Shown: positions 51,535-58,998 of the stretch, one piece after another
Layout: every line of letters starts with the position of its first letter
How positions within the stretch are numbered: the first letter of the stretch is position 1
Source: a virus
DNA: 64,000 nucleotides
Virus record (IMG/VR): IMGVR_UViG_3300007512_002515
Coordinates: 62,001-126,000 of that record
Reading direction: 5' to 3' (one strand)
Translations under genes and position numbers: made by a program
The notes under the pieces: generated by a model
Told to the model about the DNA's origin: nothing
The model's input: only the letters and a program-made list of their open reading frames with translations
Database searches by the model: none

Positions 51535-52725
51535 ATGTCTCTCTTTATTCACAAAAAATCTATTGGAACCAGCAGAAATCTTTTTTTGGATGATGGCGAG
51601 GTTTGCTGGACTCCCACTGAGGTTGATGCAACATTTACATACGGCTGTCTCACAAGACCTAATTCCATTGAGCCGCTACTTAGTCTTTTTGGACTGACTC
51701 TTCCAGATTTGATACCACCTCGATTTGTCGAGGCCATGCGAATTTGTGGGATGACATCTGGCATACCGTGGGGAGACGTACTTCCAAAGAATCAATTTAT
51801 GGAGAGGTTTAAGCACTTCATGAACAAGCTAGCAGAGGCACAAGCCGTACTTCATAGTAATGAATATTCTCATTTTTTTATTAAGACAAATGAAATTTTA
51901 GGCAAACTGTCTCCATGTGAAATTGACAGTAAGTTCGCAGCTCAAGAATTGCAGATATCAGATTCAGCTGCATTGAGAAGTTTTTTGAAATCCAGCCGGA
52001 GTGTTCCGCTCTATTGCAGGGCTTCTACGAAAACTGGCCGATTGACAATCAAGGATGGCCCACAAATTCTGACCCTTAAGAAAGAATATCGTAAAGTATT
52101 AAAAAGCACATTCTCAAGTGGGTCGCTTTATGAAATCGATTTTACATCTCTAGAGCCAAGAGTCGCTTTTAATATTACAGCTGGTGAGAAACTGCTTCCT
52201 GGAGAGAAGAGCCCCGCTGATTTGTACCAATTCTTTATAGAAAAATCCAATATTCAAATTCAGAGAGACACAGCGAAGCTCGCAGTATTATGCTCACTTT
52301 ACGGTGCGGGAACTTCTAAGTTGAGGTCAGTTTTGCAGAAAGATGGGAGTACATTTTCCGCTGATATGCTAATCAAGAGGGTAGAGTCGTTTTTCGGCTT
52401 AAAAGAGATATTCAGGATGTTGAATGACCAAGCGCAATCAGGATATATCACTAATTTTTATGGCCGACCCATTGAGGTCACGGATGCTCGCCGCAATGTG
52501 CTTGTGAATAATTTCCTGCAATCATCCGCGGTCGACGTTGCATTGGCAGGGTTTTGCCAGATCGCTGAAAATATTCCTTCATGCAAGCCGGTATTTATTA
52601 TTCATGATGCTCTAATTATGGATGTGCCGAAAGGACAAGAAGACGCTTTGGAGAACATCGTTGCTCAAGGATTTTCTGATGAGAAGATGGGACACTTTCC
52701 TCTCAAGCTCACGAGGCTAAAATGA
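51535..52725 (+). CDS. Minimal family A DNA polymerase (palm/fingers only)
   Basis: The 396-residue protein holds the core motifs of Pol I: STKTGRLTIKDGPQ near 164-177, motif A with Asp202 in YEIDFTSLEPRV, motif B RDTAKLAVLCSLYGAG near 245-260 and motif C His357-Asp358-Ala359 in FIIHDALIMDV. It has no room for a 3'-5' exonuclease or 5' nuclease domain, both of which are encoded nearby as separate genes. Motif C has Ala where Pol I has Glu (VHDE). No ribosome site precedes the ATG; a stop lies eight codons upstream in frame. The end overlaps the next ATG. It is probably the replicative polymerase; T4 itself uses a family B enzyme. Confidence 0.85.
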   Translation: MSLFIHKKSIGTSRNLFLDDGEVCWTPTEVDATFTYGCLTRPNSIEPLLSLFGLTLPDLIPPRFVEAMRICGMTSGIPWGDVLPKNQFMERFKHFMNKLAEAQAVLHSNEYSHFFIKTNEILGKLSPCEIDSKFAAQELQISDSAALRSFLKSSRSVPLYCRASTKTGRLTIKDGPQILTLKKEYRKVLKSTFSSGSLYEIDFTSLEPRVAFNITAGEKLLPGEKSPADLYQFFIEKSNIQIQRDTAKLAVLCSLYGAGTSKLRSVLQKDGSTFSADMLIKRVESFFGLKEIFRMLNDQAQSGYITNFYGRPIEVTDARRNVLVNNFLQSSAVDVALAGFCQIAENIPSCKPVFIIHDALIMDVPKGQEDALENIVAQGFSDEKMGHFPLKLTRLK

Positions 52726-53240
52726 ACGAAGAAAAATTACGAAAATATATCCGGCGAATGCTTACAGAAGAGGCTGAGGAGCCACAACCTCCTACACGAC
52801 CAAAACGTAGAGGTGTTAAAACGAAACCAGGATCAATAACTGCGTCTATCGGTCGGGGGAACACCAGCACCGGCGTAAAAGAAGCAGGTGCATTAGCAAA
52901 AGACAACCCCAAGCAATTAATGAAAAATCTCAAGATTTCATCTGGAGGCCCAGGCGATTTAAAGGGTATTGGGTATATTCTTAAACAAGCGTTTAAGGGG
53001 GCTGAAGCAATGCAACAAGCATACTCTGGTCATAGTACTGTGAGTAAAGGTGATAAAAAAGGTATTAAGGTTTCTATGTCTAAGCTTGATCCTCGAAATG
53101 GTGTGAAATATCTTCAACATACTCTTTTTGCTGCGAAAGAAGCTGGGATGTTCAAGTTAAAAGATGCGCTACAAATAGACGTCGATGGTAAAGATATCGT
53201 CATTTATTTTTCTGAACATAAGGGTAGCTGGAACAAATAA
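52722..53240 (+). CDS. Basic protein with N-terminal amphipathic tag, possible internal head protein
   Basis: The ATG overlaps the polymerase stop (ATGA). The 172-residue protein opens with EEKLRKYIRRMLTEEAEE, a basic amphipathic helix carrying an LTE site, then a Pro/Arg/Lys linker and a compact C-terminal domain (LKGIGYILKQAFKGAEAMQQ and VKYLQHTLFAAKEAGMF). The tag resembles that of the protein at 54148 and of small head-region proteins, so delivery into the prohead and cleavage by the gp21-type protease is a reasonable hypothesis. The coupling to the polymerase instead allows a replication role. I do not recognise the domain. Confidence 0.55.
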   Translation: MNEEKLRKYIRRMLTEEAEEPQPPTRPKRRGVKTKPGSITASIGRGNTSTGVKEAGALAKDNPKQLMKNLKISSGGPGDLKGIGYILKQAFKGAEAMQQAYSGHSTVSKGDKKGIKVSMSKLDPRNGVKYLQHTLFAAKEAGMFKLKDALQIDVDGKDIVIYFSEHKGSWNK

Positions 53241-53244
53241 AGCC

Positions 53245-53272
53245 TTGTACATCCCACCAGGAATGTTAAAAT
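53245..53272 (+). promoter_or_regulatory. Possible sigma70-type promoter before the exonuclease gene
   Basis: TTGTAC (53245) and TAAAAT (53267) are separated by 16 bases, and AGGAG plus ATG follow within 30 bases. Both boxes deviate from consensus by one or two positions. Confidence 0.35.
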
Positions 53273-53293
53273 ATATCTTGGTAGGAGAAATGT

Positions 53294-54133
53294 ATGAAGC
53301 ATTTAGAAAATAAGGACGGTCTTGTAGTTCTCACTAAGTTCTCTGGACTGTCGGCCCCTGATCGAGAGCCCATTTCTGGAGATGTTCCAGCAGTTGTGCT
53401 GGATGTGGAAACAACCGGCCTTCGAGCAGACAAAGACGAAGTTATTCAAATCGCTATACGCCCGTTTTTTGTGAGCCCCTCGACCGGTGAAATTTCTGGT
53501 ATTAAGAAAACGATCGAGTTCAAGCAGCAACCGACATACCCTCTCTCGCCTGAAATTCAAGACATTACAGGCTTCTCTGATGAAGACTTGAAGGGTCATG
53601 AGATTAATTGGGCTCGAGTTGCAAAGATTTTAAATTCATGTCAATTTATAATTGCTCACAATGCAAGCTTTGATAGGGAATGGGTAGACACGAACCTTAA
53701 AAGGAACGGCCATTCGCCTCCCCCTGATGCCATCTGGTGTTGCTCAATGTCTCAAGTTATGTGGAAGGACATTTGCCGCCCATCAAAGGCTCTAGAGGTC
53801 CTCTGCGCCTGGCATGGTTTTTTCTATAATTCCCATAACGCTATTGCTGACATTGATGCGACTCTCCACCTTCTGAGGATGAGTGATAAGATGGAAGAAC
53901 TGCTTCAGACGGCAGTAAAATCTGATTATCATGTTTTTGCTGTTGGGTCTCAAAGGGATGAGAATCCGCTTTTGAAATCTCGTCGTTATCGCTGGAATCC
54001 CGAGCTAACATGTTGGTGGAAATCTACGCCGAATCAAAATGCGGCGGAAGATGAGTGCGAATGGCTAGCACAGAACTTAAGAAAAGTAGAGCCGCAATTT
54101 TTTGAAGTAGAGCCGCAGAATCGTTTTTCTTGA
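53294..54133 (+). CDS. DnaQ-type 3'-5' exonuclease (proofreading)
   Basis: The 279-residue protein has the DEDDh exonuclease motifs: Asp37 and Glu39 in VVLDVETTGL, an Asp near 125 in IAHNASFDREW, and His and Asp near 181-186 in HNAIADIDATLHLL. A C-terminal domain of about 80 residues (SRRYRWNPELTCWWKS) is often attached to stand-alone phage and bacterial DnaQ-like proteins. Encoded next to a polymerase that lacks this domain, it is most likely the proofreading activity of the replisome in trans. AGGAG precedes the start; a second ATG at 53290 is out of frame. RNase T-like RNA trimming is the alternative. Confidence 0.85.
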   Translation: MKHLENKDGLVVLTKFSGLSAPDREPISGDVPAVVLDVETTGLRADKDEVIQIAIRPFFVSPSTGEISGIKKTIEFKQQPTYPLSPEIQDITGFSDEDLKGHEINWARVAKILNSCQFIIAHNASFDREWVDTNLKRNGHSPPPDAIWCCSMSQVMWKDICRPSKALEVLCAWHGFFYNSHNAIADIDATLHLLRMSDKMEELLQTAVKSDYHVFAVGSQRDENPLLKSRRYRWNPELTCWWKSTPNQNAAEDECEWLAQNLRKVEPQFFEVEPQNRFS

Positions 54134-54147
54134 GATAATTAAAATAG

Positions 54148-54417
54148 ATGAGTATCGATCACGAAAAAAAGCTTAGAGAGTTTATTAGGTTTCTTGTTGA
54201 GGAAGCCGAAGTTCTTGGCGAACCCGATTTTATACCGGGTCGTGATGAGGATGATGATGAGGGTCATCATGATGAAGCTTCGACGGGCGGTGTCCCGGGT
54301 CCGATGCTTCCATTGGGTATGGGTTCCCCATCTGCTCGCCGAAAAAGACGGAAAGATGCCACGACCGCAAATGCGTCTGGTTTCGGCGGCGCAAAGGCCC
54401 ATAAAAAAAGAAAATAA
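54148..54417 (+). CDS. Small acidic/basic protein with amphipathic tag
   Basis: The 89-residue product starts with HEKKLREFIRFLVEEAE, much like the tag at 52722, with an LVE site. A strongly acidic, His-containing centre (RDEDDDEGHHDE) is followed by a basic Arg/Lys/Gly/Ala tail (ARRKRRKDATTANASGFGG, then KKRK), like a DNA-binding tail. There is no ribosome site before the ATG, only AATTAAAATAG. The gene lies between exonuclease and SSB. A packaged DNA-binding internal protein is my best guess. A second frame (54194-54430) overlaps it, but its composition is that of a shadow. Confidence 0.5.
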   Translation: MSIDHEKKLREFIRFLVEEAEVLGEPDFIPGRDEDDDEGHHDEASTGGVPGPMLPLGMGSPSARRKRRKDATTANASGFGGAKAHKKRK

Positions 54418-54491
54418 ATTTGAACATTGACAGCTTAACTATTAAATTTTACTTGTCCTTAGGGATACCCATACTGGGAAATTAAACATTG

Positions 54492-54501
54492 CATATTAAA
54501 A
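54492..54501 (+). promoter_or_regulatory. Candidate promoter before the SSB gene
   Basis: CATATTAAAA ends 16 bases before the SSB ATG and resembles the motif before the scaffold gene (both sites read cattgcatatt). A perfect TTGACA at 54427 lies in the same 100-base gap, but no good -10 box stands at the right distance from it. Confidence 0.4.
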
Positions 54502-54517
54502 ATTTGGAGATTACAAA

Positions 54518-55324
54518 ATGGCAATTGATTTTGAAGCACTTCGTAAGAAGCTAGGCCAGCTTTCTGGCACCAACTCTCGCCGCGATAAGATGTGGCGACC
54601 TCAAGAAGGGGAAGAAGCTATTGTTCGGATGCTAGCATTCGATACTGAGGATGGGCTTCCCTTTTCAGAACGATGGTTCTATTATAACATCGGAAATAAT
54701 CCAGGTCTCTTGGCCCCCTATCAATTTGGCAATCCTGACCCGATTCAGGAGCTGATTACCACTCTTCGTGATGAAGGAACAAAGGAGTCCTATGAGCTCT
54801 GCAAGAAGCTTTACCCAAAGCCTCGCTACTATGCTCCTGTTATTGTTCGTGGTGAGGAAGACAAGGGTGTTCGTCTTTGGGCTTTCGGGAAGACAGTGTA
54901 TCAGTCACTTCTCAACATTATGCTTGATGAAGACTATGGCGACATCACTGATCCCTCAAACGGTCGAGATGTAAAGGTTATCTGCACCAAGCAGCCCGGA
55001 CGTCTTTACGCCTCAACAGAAGTTCGACCTCGAGGTAAGCAGTCTAAGCTGGCTTCTTCGACCAAGCAAGCCAAGGAATGGCTAGACTCTTTGCCCAACC
55101 TTGACGATCTTTACGAAGCGAAGTCTTACGACCAGCTTTCAAAGATTGTTAATGACTGGTTGAGTGGGGATGATGCTGAAACCCAAAACTCAGAAGGTAC
55201 CTCGCGTGGGTTTTCCAACGCTCAGGGCTCCAATACTACCACAGCCGGTGATAGCAACGAGCTCACGTCGAAGTTCAAGAGTTTGGATGATGCATTCGCT
55301 GATTTGGAAGATGACGGTTTTTAG
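54518..55324 (+). CDS. Single-stranded DNA-binding protein (gp32-like)
   Basis: The 268-residue protein is like T4 gp32 in size (301), in its basic N-terminal part (DFEALRKKLGQLSGTNSRRD), aromatic OB-fold core (FSERWFYYNIGNNPGLLAPY, RLWAFGKTVYQSLLNIML) and acidic C-terminal tail (LDDAFADLEDDGF), through which SSBs recruit partners. The zinc site of T4 gp32 is not seen. It would coat single strands at the fork and help UvsX. GGAG precedes the ATG. The gene has its own upstream motif and a strong terminator downstream, and C-ending codons are common, as expected of an abundant protein. Confidence 0.85.
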   Translation: MAIDFEALRKKLGQLSGTNSRRDKMWRPQEGEEAIVRMLAFDTEDGLPFSERWFYYNIGNNPGLLAPYQFGNPDPIQELITTLRDEGTKESYELCKKLYPKPRYYAPVIVRGEEDKGVRLWAFGKTVYQSLLNIMLDEDYGDITDPSNGRDVKVICTKQPGRLYASTEVRPRGKQSKLASSTKQAKEWLDSLPNLDDLYEAKSYDQLSKIVNDWLSGDDAETQNSEGTSRGFSNAQGSNTTTAGDSNELTSKFKSLDDAFADLEDDGF

Positions 55325-55350
55325 TCTCTAAAAAATAAGCGAATATCTCC

Positions 55351-55386
55351 GAGGGACCGAATCTCTGATTCGGTCCCTCTTTTTTT
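55351..55386 (+). terminator. Rho-independent terminator after SSB
   Basis: A perfect 13-base stem (GAGGGACCGAATC with GATTCGGTCCCTC) around a TCT loop is followed by seven T residues. It isolates the SSB transcript from the recombinase gene. Confidence 0.95.
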
Positions 55387-55413
55387 GAAAACATGCTGAG
55401 AAGATGTTATAAT
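55385..55413 (+). promoter_or_regulatory. Sigma70-type promoter with extended -10 before uvsX
   Basis: TTGAAA (55385) and TATAAT (55408) are 17 bases apart, with TG at 55405-55406 giving an extended -10. It begins at the end of the SSB terminator T run and lies 19 bases before the uvsX ATG. This is the clearest host-type promoter of the window. Confidence 0.68.
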
Positions 55414-55432
55414 CTTTCAACGGGGAAATTTA

Positions 55433-56629
55433 ATGGCAAAGAAGAAAGACAAGAAAGAAACAGAAGATTTTACCAGCGACTTAATCAAATCGCTGAATAA
55501 AGAGCACGGCACCAGGGTCGCATATAATTTGTCTCAAGATGAATCTCCTACTCACGTCAAACGGTGGGTGAGCACTGGCTCTGCACAATTAGATTATATT
55601 ATTTCAAATAGATCGAATGGTGGTTTACCAGAGGGACGTATCGTAGAGATTTTTGGTCCTCCGTCCATTGGAAAATCCCATATTGCTATTCAAATTGCTC
55701 GATCCACCCAAGAAATGGGGGGTATCGTAGTTTATATTGACACCGAGAATGCTACATCAGTAGAAAATCTAGCTTTGCTTGGGGTCAACATTAGTAAGAG
55801 GTTTGTTTACGTCGATACACATTGTACTGAAGAAGTACTTTCCATTGCTGAGTCGACGATTATGAAGGCTAGAGCAATGGAAAAAGATGTACCAATCACT
55901 ATCATTTGGGATTCTGTTGCTGCATCATCTCCCAAGGCAGAGTTGACCGGAACGTATGAGCAGAATTCGATCGGACTACAGGCTCGAGCCATTTCAAAGG
56001 GAATGCGAAAAATTACAGGGGTTATAGGTCAAACTAATACACTCTTTGTAATTCTTAATCAGACTCGAACAAAAATTGGTGTTATGTACGGTGACCCCAC
56101 AACCACACCTGGCGGTAAAGCTATTCCATTCCATTCGTCGGTTCGCATTAAGCTCGGAGCTGGCCAGAAAATTGAAAATAAGGAAAAAGAAGTTATCGGT
56201 ATCCACGTATCTGCAAAGACAATCAAGAATAAAGTGGCTGCCCCTTTTCGGACATGCAAATTTGAAATTCATTTTGGAAAAGGCATCCGCGAACATGAAC
56301 AAGTTTTTGATGAATTACGTAAATTCGGAGCGGGAATTATTGATGGCAAAGAGGTGTGTATTAAGGGTTCGTCAGCTTGGAAAAATTTGACTGTTACTGA
56401 CACTAGCACAGGCGAAATTTTATTAGAGAAGAAATTCTATAAGGCTGACTTTAGAGATGTCTGGCAAGACCCTCAATATAAAGAATACATTGATGCTTTG
56501 CTAGAGCTCTGTATGATTCGAAAGTTAGAAGATCCCAATGAAGCACATCTAGATACCGAGGCTTACGAAGAGGTAAGAGCGGCTGCAATGGAGATTAATC
56601 TTGATGACATTCCTGATTTAGATGCATAA
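55433..56629 (+). CDS. uvsX: UvsX/RecA-like recombinase
   Basis: The 398-residue protein (T4 UvsX has 391) has Walker A GPPSIGKS at 75-82, a Walker B region at IIWDSVAASSP, and FVILNQTRTKIG with the DNA-binding loop region GDPTTTPGGKAIPFHSSVR. It forms filaments on single strands and performs strand exchange for recombination-dependent replication and repair, along with SSB and the SbcDC fusion. GGGGAA is its ribosome site. Its end overlaps the 5' nuclease start by eight bases. Whether it is closer to T4 UvsX or bacterial RecA cannot be settled by eye; size and context favour UvsX. Confidence 0.9.
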   Translation: MAKKKDKKETEDFTSDLIKSLNKEHGTRVAYNLSQDESPTHVKRWVSTGSAQLDYIISNRSNGGLPEGRIVEIFGPPSIGKSHIAIQIARSTQEMGGIVVYIDTENATSVENLALLGVNISKRFVYVDTHCTEEVLSIAESTIMKARAMEKDVPITIIWDSVAASSPKAELTGTYEQNSIGLQARAISKGMRKITGVIGQTNTLFVILNQTRTKIGVMYGDPTTTPGGKAIPFHSSVRIKLGAGQKIENKEKEVIGIHVSAKTIKNKVAAPFRTCKFEIHFGKGIREHEQVFDELRKFGAGIIDGKEVCIKGSSAWKNLTVTDTSTGEILLEKKFYKADFRDVWQDPQYKEYIDALLELCMIRKLEDPNEAHLDTEAYEEVRAAAMEINLDDIPDLDA

Positions 56630-57572
56630 ACGACCGATACTCATTATTGATGGTCTAAATTGTTTTTTTAGACATTTCGTTGCGAACCCATCATTAAGCG
56701 ATAACGGCGATCCGGTTGGGGGTGTTGTTGGTTTCTTGAAAGGTCTACAGCTTTTGCTGGAGAGGTACAACCCTGATCGGGTTATTGTTGTTTGGGAGGG
56801 TGGTGGTTCACCTCGCCGTCGGTCGATCGACCCTAATTATAAGATGGGCCGCCGGCCTGAAAGATTAAATCGTTTCTATTCAGATGACATTCCAGATACC
56901 GTCTCTAATCGAAATGAGCAGTTAGCAAAGCTTGTAAAAACGTTACGGTACACTCCTGTTTTGCAATTTTATGTTTCTGATTGCGAGGCAGATGATATAA
57001 TCGCAAGATTAGTGAACGTAAATTTTAAGGATGAAGACTGTATAATCGTCTCCACCGATAAGGACTTGTATCAATTGGTCTCTGAAAAAATAAAGCAATG
57101 GTCCCCAGGGCAAAAAGCTGAGCTCAGCACTAGCGTTATTTTAGAGAAATTTGGTATTCATCCAATTAATTTTTGTGTAGCTCGTTGCTTCATTGGTGAC
57201 GGATCTGACGGGTTAAAAGGCATCCCTGGAGCGGGGTTTAAAGCTATGGCAAAACGTTTTCCTGAACTTAAATCTTCTTCATTTGTGAGTGTCGAAGATA
57301 TACTTACATTATGTCGCGAACGGCAAGAACAAAAGAGGTTAAAGCTTTATGATAATATCATGTCAGGAGAAGAAGTTGTTAAGAAAAATTGGAAACTTAT
57401 GTATCTTGGAGATGGTAACCTTTCAGCCTCGCACGTTCAAAAAGTAGATGGTATTGTTGAAGCAGCAACACCCCGAAAAGACAAGCTAGGGTTTATGCGC
57501 TGCTTAATACAGCTTTGCATCAAAAACTTCGACACAGATAAGCTCTTTATGACTTTCAAAGCGTTAAATTAA
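56622..57572 (+). CDS. FEN-type 5' nuclease (RNase H-like, Pol I 5' domain)
   Basis: The 316-residue protein has the acidic motifs of the 5'-3' exonuclease domain of Pol I and T4 RNase H: ILIIDGLN with Asp10, VIVVWEGGGSPRRRS, VSDCEADDIIARL near 120, VSTDKDLYQL near 145, and GDGSDGLKGIPGAGFKAM with the helix-hairpin-helix. It would remove RNA primers from Okazaki fragments. In this genome it supplies the third part of a Pol I that is split into three genes. The start overlaps the recombinase end, so both depend on the promoter at 55385. Confidence 0.88.
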   Translation: MHKRPILIIDGLNCFFRHFVANPSLSDNGDPVGGVVGFLKGLQLLLERYNPDRVIVVWEGGGSPRRRSIDPNYKMGRRPERLNRFYSDDIPDTVSNRNEQLAKLVKTLRYTPVLQFYVSDCEADDIIARLVNVNFKDEDCIIVSTDKDLYQLVSEKIKQWSPGQKAELSTSVILEKFGIHPINFCVARCFIGDGSDGLKGIPGAGFKAMAKRFPELKSSSFVSVEDILTLCRERQEQKRLKLYDNIMSGEEVVKKNWKLMYLGDGNLSASHVQKVDGIVEAATPRKDKLGFMRCLIQLCIKNFDTDKLFMTFKALN

Positions 57573-57583
57573 AAAGGAACATC

Positions 57584-58987
57584 ATGGCATCCACTATTGC
57601 ATTATTAGATTCGGTTCCATCCGGCCAATTTTCACAGTATAACAAAAATTTTCAAGAAAAGATTTTGCAGGGCTTGTTATCTGACAAAACTTGGGCAATG
57701 CAGATGGTAGAAGTTATGCGCTCAGATTTTTTTGAACTTCGATATCTTGAATATCTTTGTGAAAAATACTTTACGTACTTTGCTGAGTACCGCTGCTTCC
57801 CAACACAGGTTTTGCTCATTAGTATTATTAAGGATGCCCTAAGCGAAGACGGTGATATTTTGCTCAGAGATCAAATAGTATCATATTTGATAAGAATGAA
57901 AGAAAACCCGAGCCCAAATGATCTGGCGTACGTTAAGGCTAAGGCGCTAGATTTTTGTAAAAGACAGGCCTTTAAAGAAGCCCTTGAAGAATCAGTTAAT
58001 TTGATCACCACCGGTGAATTTGAGCATGTTATTACTCTAATGAAGAACGCTGTTTCGATTGGGATGCCCAATACTGCTGGTCACGATTTTTTTGAAGATA
58101 TGGAAGCGAGATTTTTGAAAATCCAGCGTTGCGTTTGCCCAACAGGCTTAGCAGAATTGGATTCGAGAGAAATTTTAAATGGTGGCCTGGGACGAGGTGA
58201 AATTGGCGTCGTTGTTGCCAACACTGGTGTCGGAAAATCTCATTGGCTTGTGGCAATGGGAGCGAACGCAATGAGGAATGGAAAAAATGTTCTTCACTAC
58301 ACTTTTGAGTTGACAGAGCAGGCTGTTGGATTGAGATATGATGCCAATCTGTGTAATATATCAGCGTCTGATGTAATTGACCATAAGAAGACTGTTCAAG
58401 ACTACTATGGGAAAAATGAAGGATTTGGCCGATTGATGATCAAAGAGTATCCAACAGGTTCCGCATCTGTGGTGTCTATTAGGAACCATATCGAGAAATT
58501 AGCTTTTCGTAATTTCAAGCCAAGCGTCATAATCGTAGATTACGCAGATATTATGCGCTCCACCAAGTCATATGACTCTTTACGACACGAATTAAAGCTA
58601 ATTTATGAGGAGCTAAGAAATTTGGCCATGGAGCTTAATATTCCTATATGGACTGCATCACAAGCAAATAGGGATTCTGCAAATTCTGATATTGTTGGGC
58701 TTGAGAACATGTCAGAAGCATATGGGAAAGCCATGGTTGCAGATTTTGTAGTGTCGATTTCCAGAAAGGCAACCGAAAAAGCCACCGGTGCCGGCCGGCT
58801 ATTTATTGCAAAAAATCGTGCAGGGAAGGACGGGATCGTTTTTCCTATTCACATTGACACAGCTACATCTAAGATTAGCGTATTGGACGAAGATGTTTCT
58901 ACACTTTCAGAAACAATCGAAAATGATGAGAAAGAAATGAAGTCTGCGCTTAGAAAAAAATGGAAGTCAATTTCAGGTATCGCTTAG
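57584..58987 (+). CDS. DnaB-type replicative helicase (gp41-like)
   Basis: The 467-residue protein has a helical N-terminal domain and a RecA-type ATPase with Walker A ANTGVGKSHW near 212-221, Walker B IIVDYADIM near 326 and IWTASQANRDS, the DnaB motif 3. As a hexamer it unwinds the fork on the lagging strand and works with the primase encoded at 11865. AAAAAGGAA precedes the ATG, 11 bases after the nuclease gene. The length matches T4 gp41 (475). No helicase loader (gp59-like) is seen nearby. Confidence 0.92.
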   Translation: MASTIALLDSVPSGQFSQYNKNFQEKILQGLLSDKTWAMQMVEVMRSDFFELRYLEYLCEKYFTYFAEYRCFPTQVLLISIIKDALSEDGDILLRDQIVSYLIRMKENPSPNDLAYVKAKALDFCKRQAFKEALEESVNLITTGEFEHVITLMKNAVSIGMPNTAGHDFFEDMEARFLKIQRCVCPTGLAELDSREILNGGLGRGEIGVVVANTGVGKSHWLVAMGANAMRNGKNVLHYTFELTEQAVGLRYDANLCNISASDVIDHKKTVQDYYGKNEGFGRLMIKEYPTGSASVVSIRNHIEKLAFRNFKPSVIIVDYADIMRSTKSYDSLRHELKLIYEELRNLAMELNIPIWTASQANRDSANSDIVGLENMSEAYGKAMVADFVVSISRKATEKATGAGRLFIAKNRAGKDGIVFPIHIDTATSKISVLDEDVSTLSETIENDEKEMKSALRKKWKSISGIA

Positions 58988-58998
58988 GGAGTTCCGGT

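Noticed and set aside
54427-54455. Sigma70 promoter built on the perfect TTGACA at 54427
   Set aside because: At 16-18 bases spacing the -10 candidates (TACTTG and shifted versions) match poorly.
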